Assembly: GCA_015207365.1 (NCBI GenBank)
Contig: JADEXA010000040.1
Coordinates: 1 to 64,000, forward strand
Reading direction: 5' to 3'
Length of the DNA: 64,000 nt
DNA from: Vacuolonema iberomarrocanum LEGE 07170
Lineage (GTDB): Bacteria > Cyanobacteriota > Cyanobacteriia > Elainellales > Elainellaceae
Shown: positions 17,268-25,150 of the stretch, piece after piece
How the letters are laid out: each line of letters opens with the position of its first letter
Position numbering within the stretch: the first letter of the stretch is position 1
The notes under the pieces: generated by a model
What the model was told of the DNA's origin: nothing
The model's database searches: none
The model's input: only the letters and a program-made list of their open reading frames with translations
Program-made: the position numbers and the translations under genes

Positions 17268-17558
17268 CTATTCCAAACCAGAAGGGTCGAAGGGTGCCGT
17301 GACGAGCGATCGCGTCAACTTCGCCGGGCAGATATCTGCCCAGACTTTGTAATATCGTCTCGACGTTGTGACAATGCAAGGTTGCCCACTTCGGCGTAAT
17401 TGCTGGCACATTTCACGCACGCCTGTGCGATCGCCAACTTCCAGAGTTTTGGCTAGCCGATAGAGACGATTCTTGTAAAAAACCCCGTCGCGGAGTTCGC
17501 CATCTGCATAGAAACAGAAATACTTAACTGATGATTCAGCAATGACAGTTGGAAGCAT
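17268..17558 (-). CDS. conserved hypothetical protein
   Basis: A 96-residue soluble protein I do not recognise functionally. It begins LPTVIAESSVKYFCFYADGE, has a central arginine- and tyrosine-rich region (YKNRLYRLAKTLEVGDR) and a segment CIVTTSRRYYKVWADI that looks like paired beta-strands. The composition is ordinary and codon use matches its neighbours, so it is likely a real cyanobacterial gene. Its stop is 18 bases from the convergent menI stop. No signal peptide or membrane helix is visible. Confidence 0.7.
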   Translation of the reverse strand: MLPTVIAESSVKYFCFYADGELRDGVFYKNRLYRLAKTLEVGDRTGVREMCQQLRRSGQPCIVTTSRRYYKVWADICPAKLTRSLVTAPFDPSGLE

Positions 17559-17706
17559 GGTAGATGCGTATCAGAACACCGAACACGCTGATATCAAGAC
17601 CAACGTATAGGGGGTTAGACCCTTTGTCCAACTTTTAGAGCAGTTCCAGACGGGGCACATCCGTAATCTTTCGTAGAATTTCATCCACCCGTAAACGTTG
17701 TTTCGT

Positions 17707-18009
17707 CTAACGACGAGATTTGGGCGAACGATTATCGCTGCGCCCAAACCAGGGAATCCATGCCCACTGCTTTGCCTGCACGCTCAATCCAAACCGCCTG
17801 CGCTCTGCGGATGCACCCTCTAGCTTCTTGGGCGGTAGCAGTTTTTGAGGAGGCTTCCGGGCGGACAGGGCTGATGCGATCGCACTACCAGCAAACCCTG
17901 CTGCCAACCCCAACATCAGCGATAGCACCACTGGATATCGCAGCAAATAAAAGGTCAGGAAGAAGACCAACCAGAGCTTTAACCCAGCTAAAAAGCCATC
18001 ATTTCCCAT
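17707..18009 (-). CDS. small membrane protein, unknown function
   Basis: A 100-residue protein with two hydrophobic segments close together (about residues 8-24 and 27-48, rich in L, V, F and A, with small residues GLAAGFAGSAIASAL), followed by a strongly basic proline-rich tail ending in PKSRR. It may be one re-entrant hairpin or two membrane spans with a cytoplasmic basic tail. No family is recognised. It is divergent from the yggT-like gene. Confidence 0.6.
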   Translation of the reverse strand: MGNDGFLAGLKLWLVFFLTFYLLRYPVVLSLMLGLAAGFAGSAIASALSARKPPQKLLPPKKLEGASAERRRFGLSVQAKQWAWIPWFGRSDNRSPKSRR

Positions 18010-18370
18010 TTTTCAAGAAAAAATAAAGCGTGATCGATGGAAGCGAATGAATGGCACTGACAGCAGCCATTCTCATTTTGCTGTCACCATCCATGGCTTT
18101 ATTCTAATGGCCTGTCAAGCGGTTGTTGAGCAAGCCAGGAGGCGATCGCCCTTTCCATCTAACATCCATCCGCTCAGAACCCACTACAGAGCTATTGAAA
18201 ACGAATAGATCACCGACGAGCCTTGCCTGAATATTTAAGTGCCCTGGTCGCTTACTCCATTCCCCTAAACGACAATTCCAGTCATCAGAGCCGTATCAAA
18301 ATCCTTGTAAAAATAGTGCAAAAAGCAAAGAAAATGGTCTTCAAAGCCTTTCAATATAGGAGTAAGGCAA
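18010..18370. other. 361-bp divergent intergenic region
   Basis: Lies between a minus-strand small membrane protein gene and the yggT-like gene. It contains one HIP1 site and presumably the promoters of both. I see no RNA gene, repeat or clear operator. Confidence 0.6.
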
Positions 18371-18766
18371 ATGAGCAATCAATATGACGAACAACGAGAG
18401 CAGTTGGAGCTTCAAGCAGAACAACGACGGCTTCAGTTAGAAGAACAACGTATTGCCAATGCTCAATGGAATGCAAGCCTTAGCCGTGTAGTTGCGGCAA
18501 TTTACAGCCTTGTAGGCGCGTTGGAAATTTTGCTGGCATTCCGGTTTGGCTTACGCCTATTCGGCGCGAACACTGAAAATCAATTCGCCAGATTTATTAA
18601 CACTCTCTCGGAACCCTTTGTTGCACCTTTTTCAACCCTTTTCATCAGCCCCACCTCAGCGGATGCGACCAATATTTTTGATGTCAACCTGTTGGTTGCA
18701 ATGATTGCCTATGGGGTGGTGGGTTTAATTGTTTGCAGCCTCATCTGGCGGATCTGGAGCCGATAA
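18371..18766 (+). CDS. YggT family membrane protein
   Basis: A 131-residue protein. The N-terminal ~35 residues form a charged glutamine/glutamate/arginine-rich helix (EQLELQAEQRRLQLEEQR). The rest is the YggT domain, with two transmembrane helices (about 42-60 and 105-127) separated by the signature FRFGLRLFGANTENQFARFI and SEPFVAPFSTLF. YggT proteins are found in bacteria and plastids (YCF19/CCB3 relatives) and are linked to membrane organisation, cell division or cofactor assembly. The ATG at 18371 has AGGAG eight to nine bases upstream. Confidence 0.92.
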   Translation: MSNQYDEQREQLELQAEQRRLQLEEQRIANAQWNASLSRVVAAIYSLVGALEILLAFRFGLRLFGANTENQFARFINTLSEPFVAPFSTLFISPTSADATNIFDVNLLVAMIAYGVVGLIVCSLIWRIWSR

Positions 18767-19201
18767 CTGAGTTACTCCAAACACCAGACGTTGCAGCTTG
18801 TTGATCTTTTCTTTAAGGTCATTAAGTGCGATCGCCCCCATTTCAAGCATTGATTCCACTGGCGATCCCACTAGGAACATCCGGTATCTCTTTCCAACGA
18901 GAACACAAACCCGATCCTTATACCCATGCTCTAGACAGCGTTCACTCCCCTATCCCAACGAGCAGTCGGTCAGACAATAACAGCGAACTGGGCATTCAGG
19001 ACTCTTCAGGTGGGGATCCGTCAGCGCGTTGTTCTATGCAACACCTCACCCTGGCGAGAGATAAGCCCCGAGACTGGGAGCCATCTCTGGGATCAACCTC
19101 AGAAGGCGATCGCTTGCCAGCGCATGGCTGCGATCGGCTTCCGCATGCTCCATGTTTGGTCCAGCCTCGATGCTGCCAACACAAGCTCTGTATTATTGGT
19201 G

Positions 19202-19308
19202 TAAGTAGCTCGGCACGATGAAAAACCAGACTCTAAAAACCTGTGCCGCCCGCGCTGCGGGCGGCACAGGTTTTTAGAGTTTTAGGTTTAATTGCACCTG
19301 CCAACTTA
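19202..19308 (+). repeat. hairpin repeat, family B, copy 2
   Basis: A 107-bp element in the same orientation as 16344-16450, with identical outer sequences apart from a few single changes. The stem sequence differs, but pairing is kept: CCTGCGC/GCGCAGG in copy 1 is CCTGTGC/GCACAGG here, and the base GATCCC/GGGATC is ACTCTA/TAGAGT here. The C/A mismatch of copy 1 is a C-G pair here. These paired changes show that the folded form is conserved. Confidence 0.92.
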
Positions 19309-19474
19309 GACCAAAAATAGATGAGTATTTTTGCTGTGTAAACGAGAATGAAGAAGCCTGAAGAAAATGTGAGTTTCTGGAAGAAGTAACGACCTTTCTG
19401 TTACCTTAAATATAGTTTCAAAACTGCTAGCGACTTTTTATTACTGCTGGCTTTTCAATACTCATCATAAAGCT

Positions 19475-19503
19475 GCCAGTCACTCATATAAAGACTGGCT
19501 TTT
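19475..19503 (+). terminator. terminator-like hairpin 1
   Basis: GCCAGTC (19475-19481) pairs with GACTGGC (19493-19499), with an 11-base A/T-rich loop, and is followed by TTTT. No protein gene lies directly upstream on this strand. Confidence 0.5.
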
Positions 19504-19523
19504 AAGAAAAAACTAATGCTCCT

Positions 19524-19563
19524 AAGCGCTCCTGGCCTTATATCAGCCGGGGGCGCTTCTTTA
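19524..19563 (+). terminator. terminator-like hairpin 2
   Basis: A 13-bp stem (19524-19536 with 19546-19558), including two G-U pairs that form only in plus-strand RNA, a 9-base loop, and a following CTTTATT. Together with hairpin 1 this suggests transcription of the plus strand in this gap. Confidence 0.55.
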
Positions 19564-19825
19564 TTAGCCCGTAACACAAAGCGCTACGAAAATGCATTGA
19601 TCAACGCTGAAATGAAAGCAAAAGACTTGAGTTATCTATCGATAGAAATTGATAGCAAGCTTGACGCTTTTAGTCTAGGTTCAATTCTTAAGAGAATCTA
19701 AAATTTTCAAAACTAAAGAATACAAATTTGAAGAATAGAATTTATGACAGATTCTTGGTGTCTCTATGCCGATACCGCAAATTCGAAGTAATACGCAATC
19801 AGCAACGCTTTATTTCGCGACAGCA

Positions 19826-20644
19826 TTACGGCGTCACACCAACAAGATTGCGAAATCCCTCGGACTGACGGATATCGTCAAAACTGTTGTCACCCAGTGC
19901 CATAACACGATAGAGGTGAGGACTGAGAACAAGGGCACGGTGCAAGCTTCGTAGAGACTGGCGGAGGTCGCGTTGCAGACTGTAGCAGCAGGCTTTTCCG
20001 TACCAGGCTTCGGGGTTATCTTCTTTGAGAGCGAGGGATTGGTCGAAGCTCTGAACGGCTTCTTCATACCGCCCCAGTTTATTGAGCACCACGCCGCGAT
20101 GACTCCAGGCATAGTGGCAACTGCGTTTGATAGCGATCGCCGTATCCAAACTACTGAGCGCATCTTCATAGCGACGCAAAGAGGCTTGCGATACGCCTCG
20201 GTTGTACCAGGCTCGATAATTTTCGGGGCGCAGTTCTACAACCCGATCAAAACAGGCGATCGCCTCTCGATGGCGAAACACACGCATATTGGCGTAGCCC
20301 TTGTTATACCAGGCTTTGATGTCACTAGGATTGAGCCGAACAGCCCGCTCAAAGCTTTTGATAGCCTCGTCATAGCGCTCTAGCTTTGCCAGGGTAATGC
20401 CCTGACCCTGCCAATGCAGCGCTTCCTTCGGTTGGTACTGAATGGCTCGATTGAAGCTTTCCATGGCTTCGCTATACATGCCGATCTCGTTCAGGCAGTA
20501 TCCGCGTTTGCTCCAAGCTTCGGCATGGGTCGGGTTATTCAGCAAAATTTTGTCGAAGCGAGCTACGGCTTTTTCATAGCGCCGTGCCACAAACAATGCC
20601 GTTCCCTGACTCAGCCAGTTGTGAATCGTCTGATCATCTTTCAT
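19826..20644 (-). CDS. TPR repeat protein
   Basis: A 272-residue protein made almost entirely of tetratricopeptide repeats, about seven 34-residue units with the usual W-x-x-x-G and Y-x-E-A-x-x-x-F/Y-x-x-A patterns (for example GITLAKLERYDEAIKSFERA). TPR solenoids mediate protein-protein contacts; the partner is unknown. The last ~30 residues (HLYRVMALGDNSFDDIRQSE) resemble the terminal segment common in cyanobacterial TPR proteins. The frame is open 20 codons further upstream, but the TPR architecture begins shortly after the ATG at 20644, so that start is used. No signal peptide. Confidence 0.9.
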   Translation of the reverse strand: MKDDQTIHNWLSQGTALFVARRYEKAVARFDKILLNNPTHAEAWSKRGYCLNEIGMYSEAMESFNRAIQYQPKEALHWQGQGITLAKLERYDEAIKSFERAVRLNPSDIKAWYNKGYANMRVFRHREAIACFDRVVELRPENYRAWYNRGVSQASLRRYEDALSSLDTAIAIKRSCHYAWSHRGVVLNKLGRYEEAVQSFDQSLALKEDNPEAWYGKACCYSLQRDLRQSLRSLHRALVLSPHLYRVMALGDNSFDDIRQSEGFRNLVGVTP

Positions 20645-21127
20645 AGTGATGCAACACGGGCCATGCCCGATCCTGGTAGAGACCCAACACTTTTCCCACG
20701 CCATCTTCGAGTCGGTCTTTCAGGAGGCATTCAGACACTGACAAAAGGTTTCGAAAACCTGGGACAGGGGGCAAAGACCAAATCACCGCATACCTTGAGA
20801 GAGCATGCAGAGATTTTTACAGCGGTATGAAGGTTGAAGAGATGCAGGTTGCGAGCTGAGAGCGATCGCTCAAAGCCTGATCCTGCACCTGTCATTCAAT
20901 AATTGTTCTGGCTTTCTTCCTCAGCCCCATCTTTTGCTCATGCATCAAAGAAGCATTCAACTCAGCATCGGAGACTCAGCAAGCTTTACAGCACCCTATC
21001 CATCAGTATGCCCAGCACGCCCTGAAATAATTAGCAAGGCATTTATAAACTTCGTGTCAATTTGAGTCCAATGATTTGTGACATGATTTTGGAGAAAACA
21101 AGCAATTCTACGGGCGACACCAATACG
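20645..21127. other. 483-bp divergent intergenic region
   Basis: Separates the TPR gene from the aspartate ammonia-lyase gene. It contains one HIP1 palindrome (GAGCGATCGCTC). I see no gene, RNA structure or repeat I can support. Confidence 0.55.
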
Positions 21128-22540
21128 ATGCGAACGGAAAAAGACTCCATGGGAGAGCGTCAGCTTCCAGATGAAACGTACTATGGCATCCAGACTCTTC
21201 GCGCCACCGAAAATTTTCCGATTAGCGGATTAAAGCCTTTGTCAACTTATGTCGATGCCTGTGTGTTGATCAAAAAGGCAACGGCACGGGTCAATGGCGA
21301 ATTGGGCTGTATTCCAACAGACATCAGCCAGGTCATTATCCAAGCAGCAGATGAAGTGCTCCAGGGAAACTGGCGCGATCAGTTTGTCGTGGATGTATAT
21401 CAGGCAGGCGCGGGCACCTCCCACCACATGAATGTGAATGAGGTGCTCGCCAATCGGGCGCTAGAGCTTTTGGGAGGAGAAAAGGGCGATTATGCCCGCC
21501 TTAGCCCCAATGATCATGTGAACTATGGGCAATCGACCAATGACGTGATTCCGACAGCAATTCGAATTGGGGGGCTACTGGCACTGGAACGATCGCTCTA
21601 TCCCAGCTTGGCAGGGGCGATCGCCACCCTCGACAACAAAGCGCGCGAGTACCAAGATGTGGTGCGCTCAGGACGGACGCACCTGCAAGACGCCGTTCCC
21701 GTACGGATGGGCGAAACCTTTCGCGCCTGGGCCCAAATCCTGGCGGATCATTTGGTACGAATAGAAACCGCCGCACAGGATTTGACCCTATTAGGTTTGG
21801 GTGGCAGTGCCGCAGGTACAGGGTTAAATACCCATCCCCGCTACCGTTTCCGCGTTGCCGAAGTTCTATCAGAGCTGATCGACCACCCGCTACAAACGGC
21901 TCCCCACCTGATGGCAGCAATGCAAAGTATGGCTCCGTTTGTGAATGTGTCGGGGGCACTTCGCAATCTGGCACAGGACTTGGCCAAAATGTCCCATGAT
22001 CTCCGATTGCTAGATTCTGGCCCCAACACAGGTTTCAAGGAACTTCAACTGCCTCCGGTGCAACCCGGTTCCTCGATCATGCCTGGAAAGTACAACCCGG
22101 TGATGGCGGAAATGACCTCAATGGTATGCTTTCAGGTGATGGGCTATGACACGGCGATCGCCTTTGCCGCCCAGGCTGGGCAGTTGGAATTGAACGTGAT
22201 GATGCCGCTGATCGCCTTCAACCTGATTCACAGCATTGAGCTACTGGGCAACACCCTGAATGCACTCACCTTGCGGGGGCTGAAGGGGTTGACCGTGCAG
22301 AGCGATCGCTGCACCGCTTATGCCGAAAGCAGTCTTGCCCTGGTCACCGCCCTCAATCCTCACATCGGCTATCTCAACGCTGCTGCCGTTGCTAAAGAAT
22401 CCTTAGAAACTGGCAAGACTCTCCGGCAGATTGTGTTAGAAAAAGGACTGATGAGCGAGGAAGCACTGGCACAAGTCCTCGATTTGGCAAAAATGAGCGC
22501 TATGCCCGGCAAACCTTCCGAAAATGCATCCCAACCTTAA
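21128..22540 (+). CDS. aspA: aspartate ammonia-lyase
   Basis: A 470-residue enzyme of the fumarase/aspartase superfamily that deaminates L-aspartate to fumarate and ammonia. The superfamily signature appears as GSSIMPGKYNPV, with the catalytic serine on this loop. Other conserved parts are SGRTHLQDAVPVRMGETF and SPNDHVNYGQSTND. The opening RTEKDSMGERQLPDETYYG aligns with E. coli AspA (RIEEDLLGTREVPADAYYG), supporting aspartase over fumarase and the ATG at 21128 as start, although in-frame initiators exist at 21062 and 21083. The usual valine of the signature (GKVNPV) is tyrosine here. A small conserved gene follows after 12 bases. Confidence 0.88.
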   Translation: MRTEKDSMGERQLPDETYYGIQTLRATENFPISGLKPLSTYVDACVLIKKATARVNGELGCIPTDISQVIIQAADEVLQGNWRDQFVVDVYQAGAGTSHHMNVNEVLANRALELLGGEKGDYARLSPNDHVNYGQSTNDVIPTAIRIGGLLALERSLYPSLAGAIATLDNKAREYQDVVRSGRTHLQDAVPVRMGETFRAWAQILADHLVRIETAAQDLTLLGLGGSAAGTGLNTHPRYRFRVAEVLSELIDHPLQTAPHLMAAMQSMAPFVNVSGALRNLAQDLAKMSHDLRLLDSGPNTGFKELQLPPVQPGSSIMPGKYNPVMAEMTSMVCFQVMGYDTAIAFAAQAGQLELNVMMPLIAFNLIHSIELLGNTLNALTLRGLKGLTVQSDRCTAYAESSLALVTALNPHIGYLNAAAVAKESLETGKTLRQIVLEKGLMSEEALAQVLDLAKMSAMPGKPSENASQP

Positions 22541-22552
22541 TTCCCAACTGTT

Positions 22553-22852
22553 ATGTACACTCAAGAATCTGTTTACACTCAGATGACTTTCCACTACATG
22601 AATGGTCAGTCTGAATCGTTCAATCTCTATGCTCCTGTTGAATCAGATGGTTCTACCCAAACCTTTCAGCTCGTAGAAGTACGCCATCTATTGAATAAGG
22701 ACTGGTGGATTATCAACCTGCCCGACCAAACCGTTTTCGTCAACATCGACAATGTGGTCAAAGTCGAGGTGAAGCCTGCTATTGATCAGTTAAAGGGAGA
22801 AGATGTGTTTACCAATGCTGAACGGGTGACAGCGCTAAATCGTTCTCGCTAG
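22553..22852 (+). CDS. conserved hypothetical protein downstream of aspA
   Basis: A 99-residue soluble protein that I do not recognise. It appears to be beta-rich: MTFHYMNGQSESFNLYAP, then FQLVEVRHLLNKDWWIINLPDQTVFVNIDNVVKVEVKP as alternating strands, with a polar C-terminal tail. This looks like a compact barrel or sandwich. It begins 12 bases after aspA on the same strand and is probably cotranscribed with it. No cysteine or histidine cluster suggests catalysis. Confidence 0.72.
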   Translation: MYTQESVYTQMTFHYMNGQSESFNLYAPVESDGSTQTFQLVEVRHLLNKDWWIINLPDQTVFVNIDNVVKVEVKPAIDQLKGEDVFTNAERVTALNRSR

Positions 22853-23162
22853 GTTGCTTCTGCGGTGAGCAGAATTATGAACATCCGAAATTGAAAGTGT
22901 CCGTCTAAAAGCTGCACTAATTTTGGAGTTGATACACAATGATCAGCAGGCTATCTGATTTTTTCTGGTATGCGTTAGCGGATATGTAACGCATCAAAGC
23001 CTGGACATAATAATTTCTGGCTACGCTTGATTCCTAGTTGCCAAACTTTTGAGTCCTGGTTGTCAAACTTCATTAGGTTTGTCACAAAAAGAGAGCGAAA
23101 AAAACGATCGCCTTTGATTCTGCCAATCCAGTTGTTTACCCTTCTCCCCAACCAATTGCGCT
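22853..23162. other. 310-bp intergenic region with short palindrome
   Basis: Contains an 8-bp inverted repeat, ATGCGTTA/TAACGCAT (22970-22977 with 22987-22994), leading into a 17-base motif shared with 16636-16652. Nothing else recognisable. Confidence 0.6.
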
Positions 23163-24143
23163 ATGACTCCAACGGTAAGCCTAACCCGTGCCTCGTCCTA
23201 TGAGTACGATTATCTGCGCGACCAATTGCGGCAGGTTTTGGAACCTATGGGCGGCATGGCAGCCTTTGTAAAGCCGGGCGATCGCGTTTTGCTCAAGCCC
23301 AATTTGCTCACCGGTTCGCGCCCCACCAAGGACTGTACAACGCGGATGGAGTTGGTGTACTGCGTGGCTCAATTGGTACAAGAAGTCGGAGGCAAGCCGT
23401 TTCTGGGAGATAGTCCGGCCTTTGGTAGTGCGCGGGGTGTGGCGATCGCTAATGGCTATGGCCCCTTACTGGATGAGTTGGGTGTTCCTGTCGTCGAGTT
23501 CAGCGGCCAGCGCTATGCCACCAACAGCAAAGCTTTCAACCACCTGCTGCTATCCAAAGAAGCGATGGGTGCGGATGTGGTGATCAACTTGCCCAAAGTG
23601 AAGTCCCATATGCAGCTCACCTTGACCCTGGGCGTCAAAAACTTATTCGGCTGCGTTCCTGGCAAGATGAAGGCATGGTGGCATATGGAAGCCGGGAAAG
23701 ACCGTCTGCGATTTGGCACGATGTTGGTGGAAACGGCACGGGCGATCGCCCCCAGCCTCACCATTGCCGATGGCATTATCGGCCATGAAGGCAATGGCCC
23801 CAGCCAGGGCGACCCCCGTTACCTGGGCATCCTCGCCGCTGCCAACGATGTCTTCGCCCTCGATCGTGCCCTCGTCGAAATCCTTCAAACCGATCCAACG
23901 ACGGTTCCGACCCAGGTCGCTGCCGAGCAATTGGGGCTCAATTCCCCTCTAGACGAGATCCAGTTCCCCTTGCTAACCCCGACTGACCTCCAAGTTCCCG
24001 ACTGGAAACTCCCTTCAAACCTGGCACCCATCGACTTCGGCATGCCACGGGTGATCAAATCCACCTTCCGCCATCTCTACATCCGCTTCATCAAAGAACC
24101 GCTGCGGGCGTACAGCGATCGCCCCCAGGAGAATCGCACCTAA
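23163..24143 (+). CDS. DUF362 domain protein
   Basis: A 326-residue DUF362 protein. Recognisable family segments are KPGDRVLLKPNLL near residue 40, GGKPFLGDSPAFGS near 75, and DVVINLPKVKSHMQLTLTLGVKNLFGCVPG in the middle, followed by IADGIIGHEGNGP. The family is widespread, sometimes fused to ferredoxin domains, and of unproven function; a redox or radical-associated role has been suggested. This member has no cysteine-rich ferredoxin module, so it consists of the core domain only. No membrane helix or signal is seen. It stands alone. Confidence 0.92.
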   Translation: MTPTVSLTRASSYEYDYLRDQLRQVLEPMGGMAAFVKPGDRVLLKPNLLTGSRPTKDCTTRMELVYCVAQLVQEVGGKPFLGDSPAFGSARGVAIANGYGPLLDELGVPVVEFSGQRYATNSKAFNHLLLSKEAMGADVVINLPKVKSHMQLTLTLGVKNLFGCVPGKMKAWWHMEAGKDRLRFGTMLVETARAIAPSLTIADGIIGHEGNGPSQGDPRYLGILAAANDVFALDRALVEILQTDPTTVPTQVAAEQLGLNSPLDEIQFPLLTPTDLQVPDWKLPSNLAPIDFGMPRVIKSTFRHLYIRFIKEPLRAYSDRPQENRT

Positions 24144-24227
24144 CTCAACTGCCATAACCTCTGAGCTCTGCATATCGCCTCAAACCCCTGGGCTAAGTTT
24201 TAGGGAGGATATGCCGACTCACAACCT

Positions 24228-24938
24228 ATGAAGTTCATCGTCACAAGTGCGATCGCCCTGATTCCCCCAATCATCTGCCTGGCTCTTTTAGGCGTCAGCA
24301 TTTATCCAGGTGGGGTTGAAAATGCAATTATCTTGTTCATCCTGCTAGTGCTGGTTGCCCTGAACTTGTTCATTAGCAACTTGATTGCAGGACAGCTTTG
24401 GGCAATCCTCACGTTTGTGTTACTGGGGGGCATCCCAATCCTGATGCTATGGCGAGAAGTACGACAATCCGCTACAAACAATAGCCCATCCTCCTCTCAT
24501 CGGCTACCTGTCAGGCTTCGCAAAATATTGCGGTGGCTATGGATCCTGGATGGATGCATCGTCGGGCTAACTATCGTACTTCTCAGTGCCAACATCCCGC
24601 TGAAGTGGTCATTCTCCCAGGTGGAGCCATCTTTCTCTGATCTGGCGGCTCAGGCTTCAACTCCAGGGGCGATCGCTTTTGTTGATCGACAGTTTGGCCC
24701 CTATTCTGTTTCAGAAATGGTTCAGAGTGAGGCGGGAGGAACCTATATCAGATTACGCTCACCGGAGTTCTTTGTGAGCGATCGCACCATCTACGGCTTT
24801 GCCCATCACCCCAACCCAAACGGATCGCCATTCGGTGGTGGCGATGAGAATCATCGCCATTACGAGGTTCATTCCATTGATGGCGAATGGCACTGGTTCC
24901 AAGACAATTTTGGGACGGACGACTGGCGAAGCTTTTAG
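24228..24938 (+). CDS. membrane protein with C-terminal soluble domain, unknown function
   Basis: A 236-residue protein. The N-terminus has three hydrophobic segments (about residues 3-25, 32-50 and 55-76) and a fourth at about 108-126. The final ~100 residues are soluble and rich in G, H, N and W (FGGGDENHRHYEVHS, GEWHWFQDNFG), and presumably face the periplasm. I do not recognise the family. Codon use is ordinary for the region. Confidence 0.6.
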   Translation: MKFIVTSAIALIPPIICLALLGVSIYPGGVENAIILFILLVLVALNLFISNLIAGQLWAILTFVLLGGIPILMLWREVRQSATNNSPSSSHRLPVRLRKILRWLWILDGCIVGLTIVLLSANIPLKWSFSQVEPSFSDLAAQASTPGAIAFVDRQFGPYSVSEMVQSEAGGTYIRLRSPEFFVSDRTIYGFAHHPNPNGSPFGGGDENHRHYEVHSIDGEWHWFQDNFGTDDWRSF

Positions 24939-25054
24939 GTAAAGAGAGCTAGCGGCATAAACACGAACGCCTGAGAAAGATAAGGGCTGACTAATATAGA
25001 TTAGAAAGAGAACAGGAAGCGATCGCCATCGGGGTCAACCAATTTAACCCGTAG

Positions 25055-25071
25055 GGTGGGCATTGCCCACC
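25055..25071. repeat. short dispersed hairpin (GGTGGGCA/TGCCCACC)
   Basis: An 8-bp perfect stem with a one-base loop, embedded in GTAGGGTGGGCATTGCCCAC, a sequence type found scattered in many cyanobacterial genomes. It lies about 80 bases upstream of mnmG. Confidence 0.6.
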
Positions 25072-25150
25072 AAAGCAAGCCTCAGTGCCACCCAATCTAC
25101 TTCTTGCGATTTCGCCTACTTACGAAGATCCGCACAAACCAGAGTTCACC

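Larger units (their letters stand above)
18767..19825. other. 1.06-kb gene-free region with repeat and terminator-like hairpins
   Basis: No convincing protein gene: the open frames are short, without ribosome binding sites, and one runs through a terminator hairpin. The region holds family B copy 2 (19202-19308) and two plus-strand terminator-like hairpins (19475-19503 and 19524-19563) that may end an unannotated small RNA. Confidence 0.7.

Noticed and set aside
18826..19221. 131-residue plus-strand frame after yggT
   Set aside because: Composition is unlike protein, it has no start signals, and it runs into the family B repeat.
19516..19701. 61-residue plus-strand frame
   Set aside because: Its first codons lie inside a terminator-like hairpin; no ribosome binding site or recognisable family.
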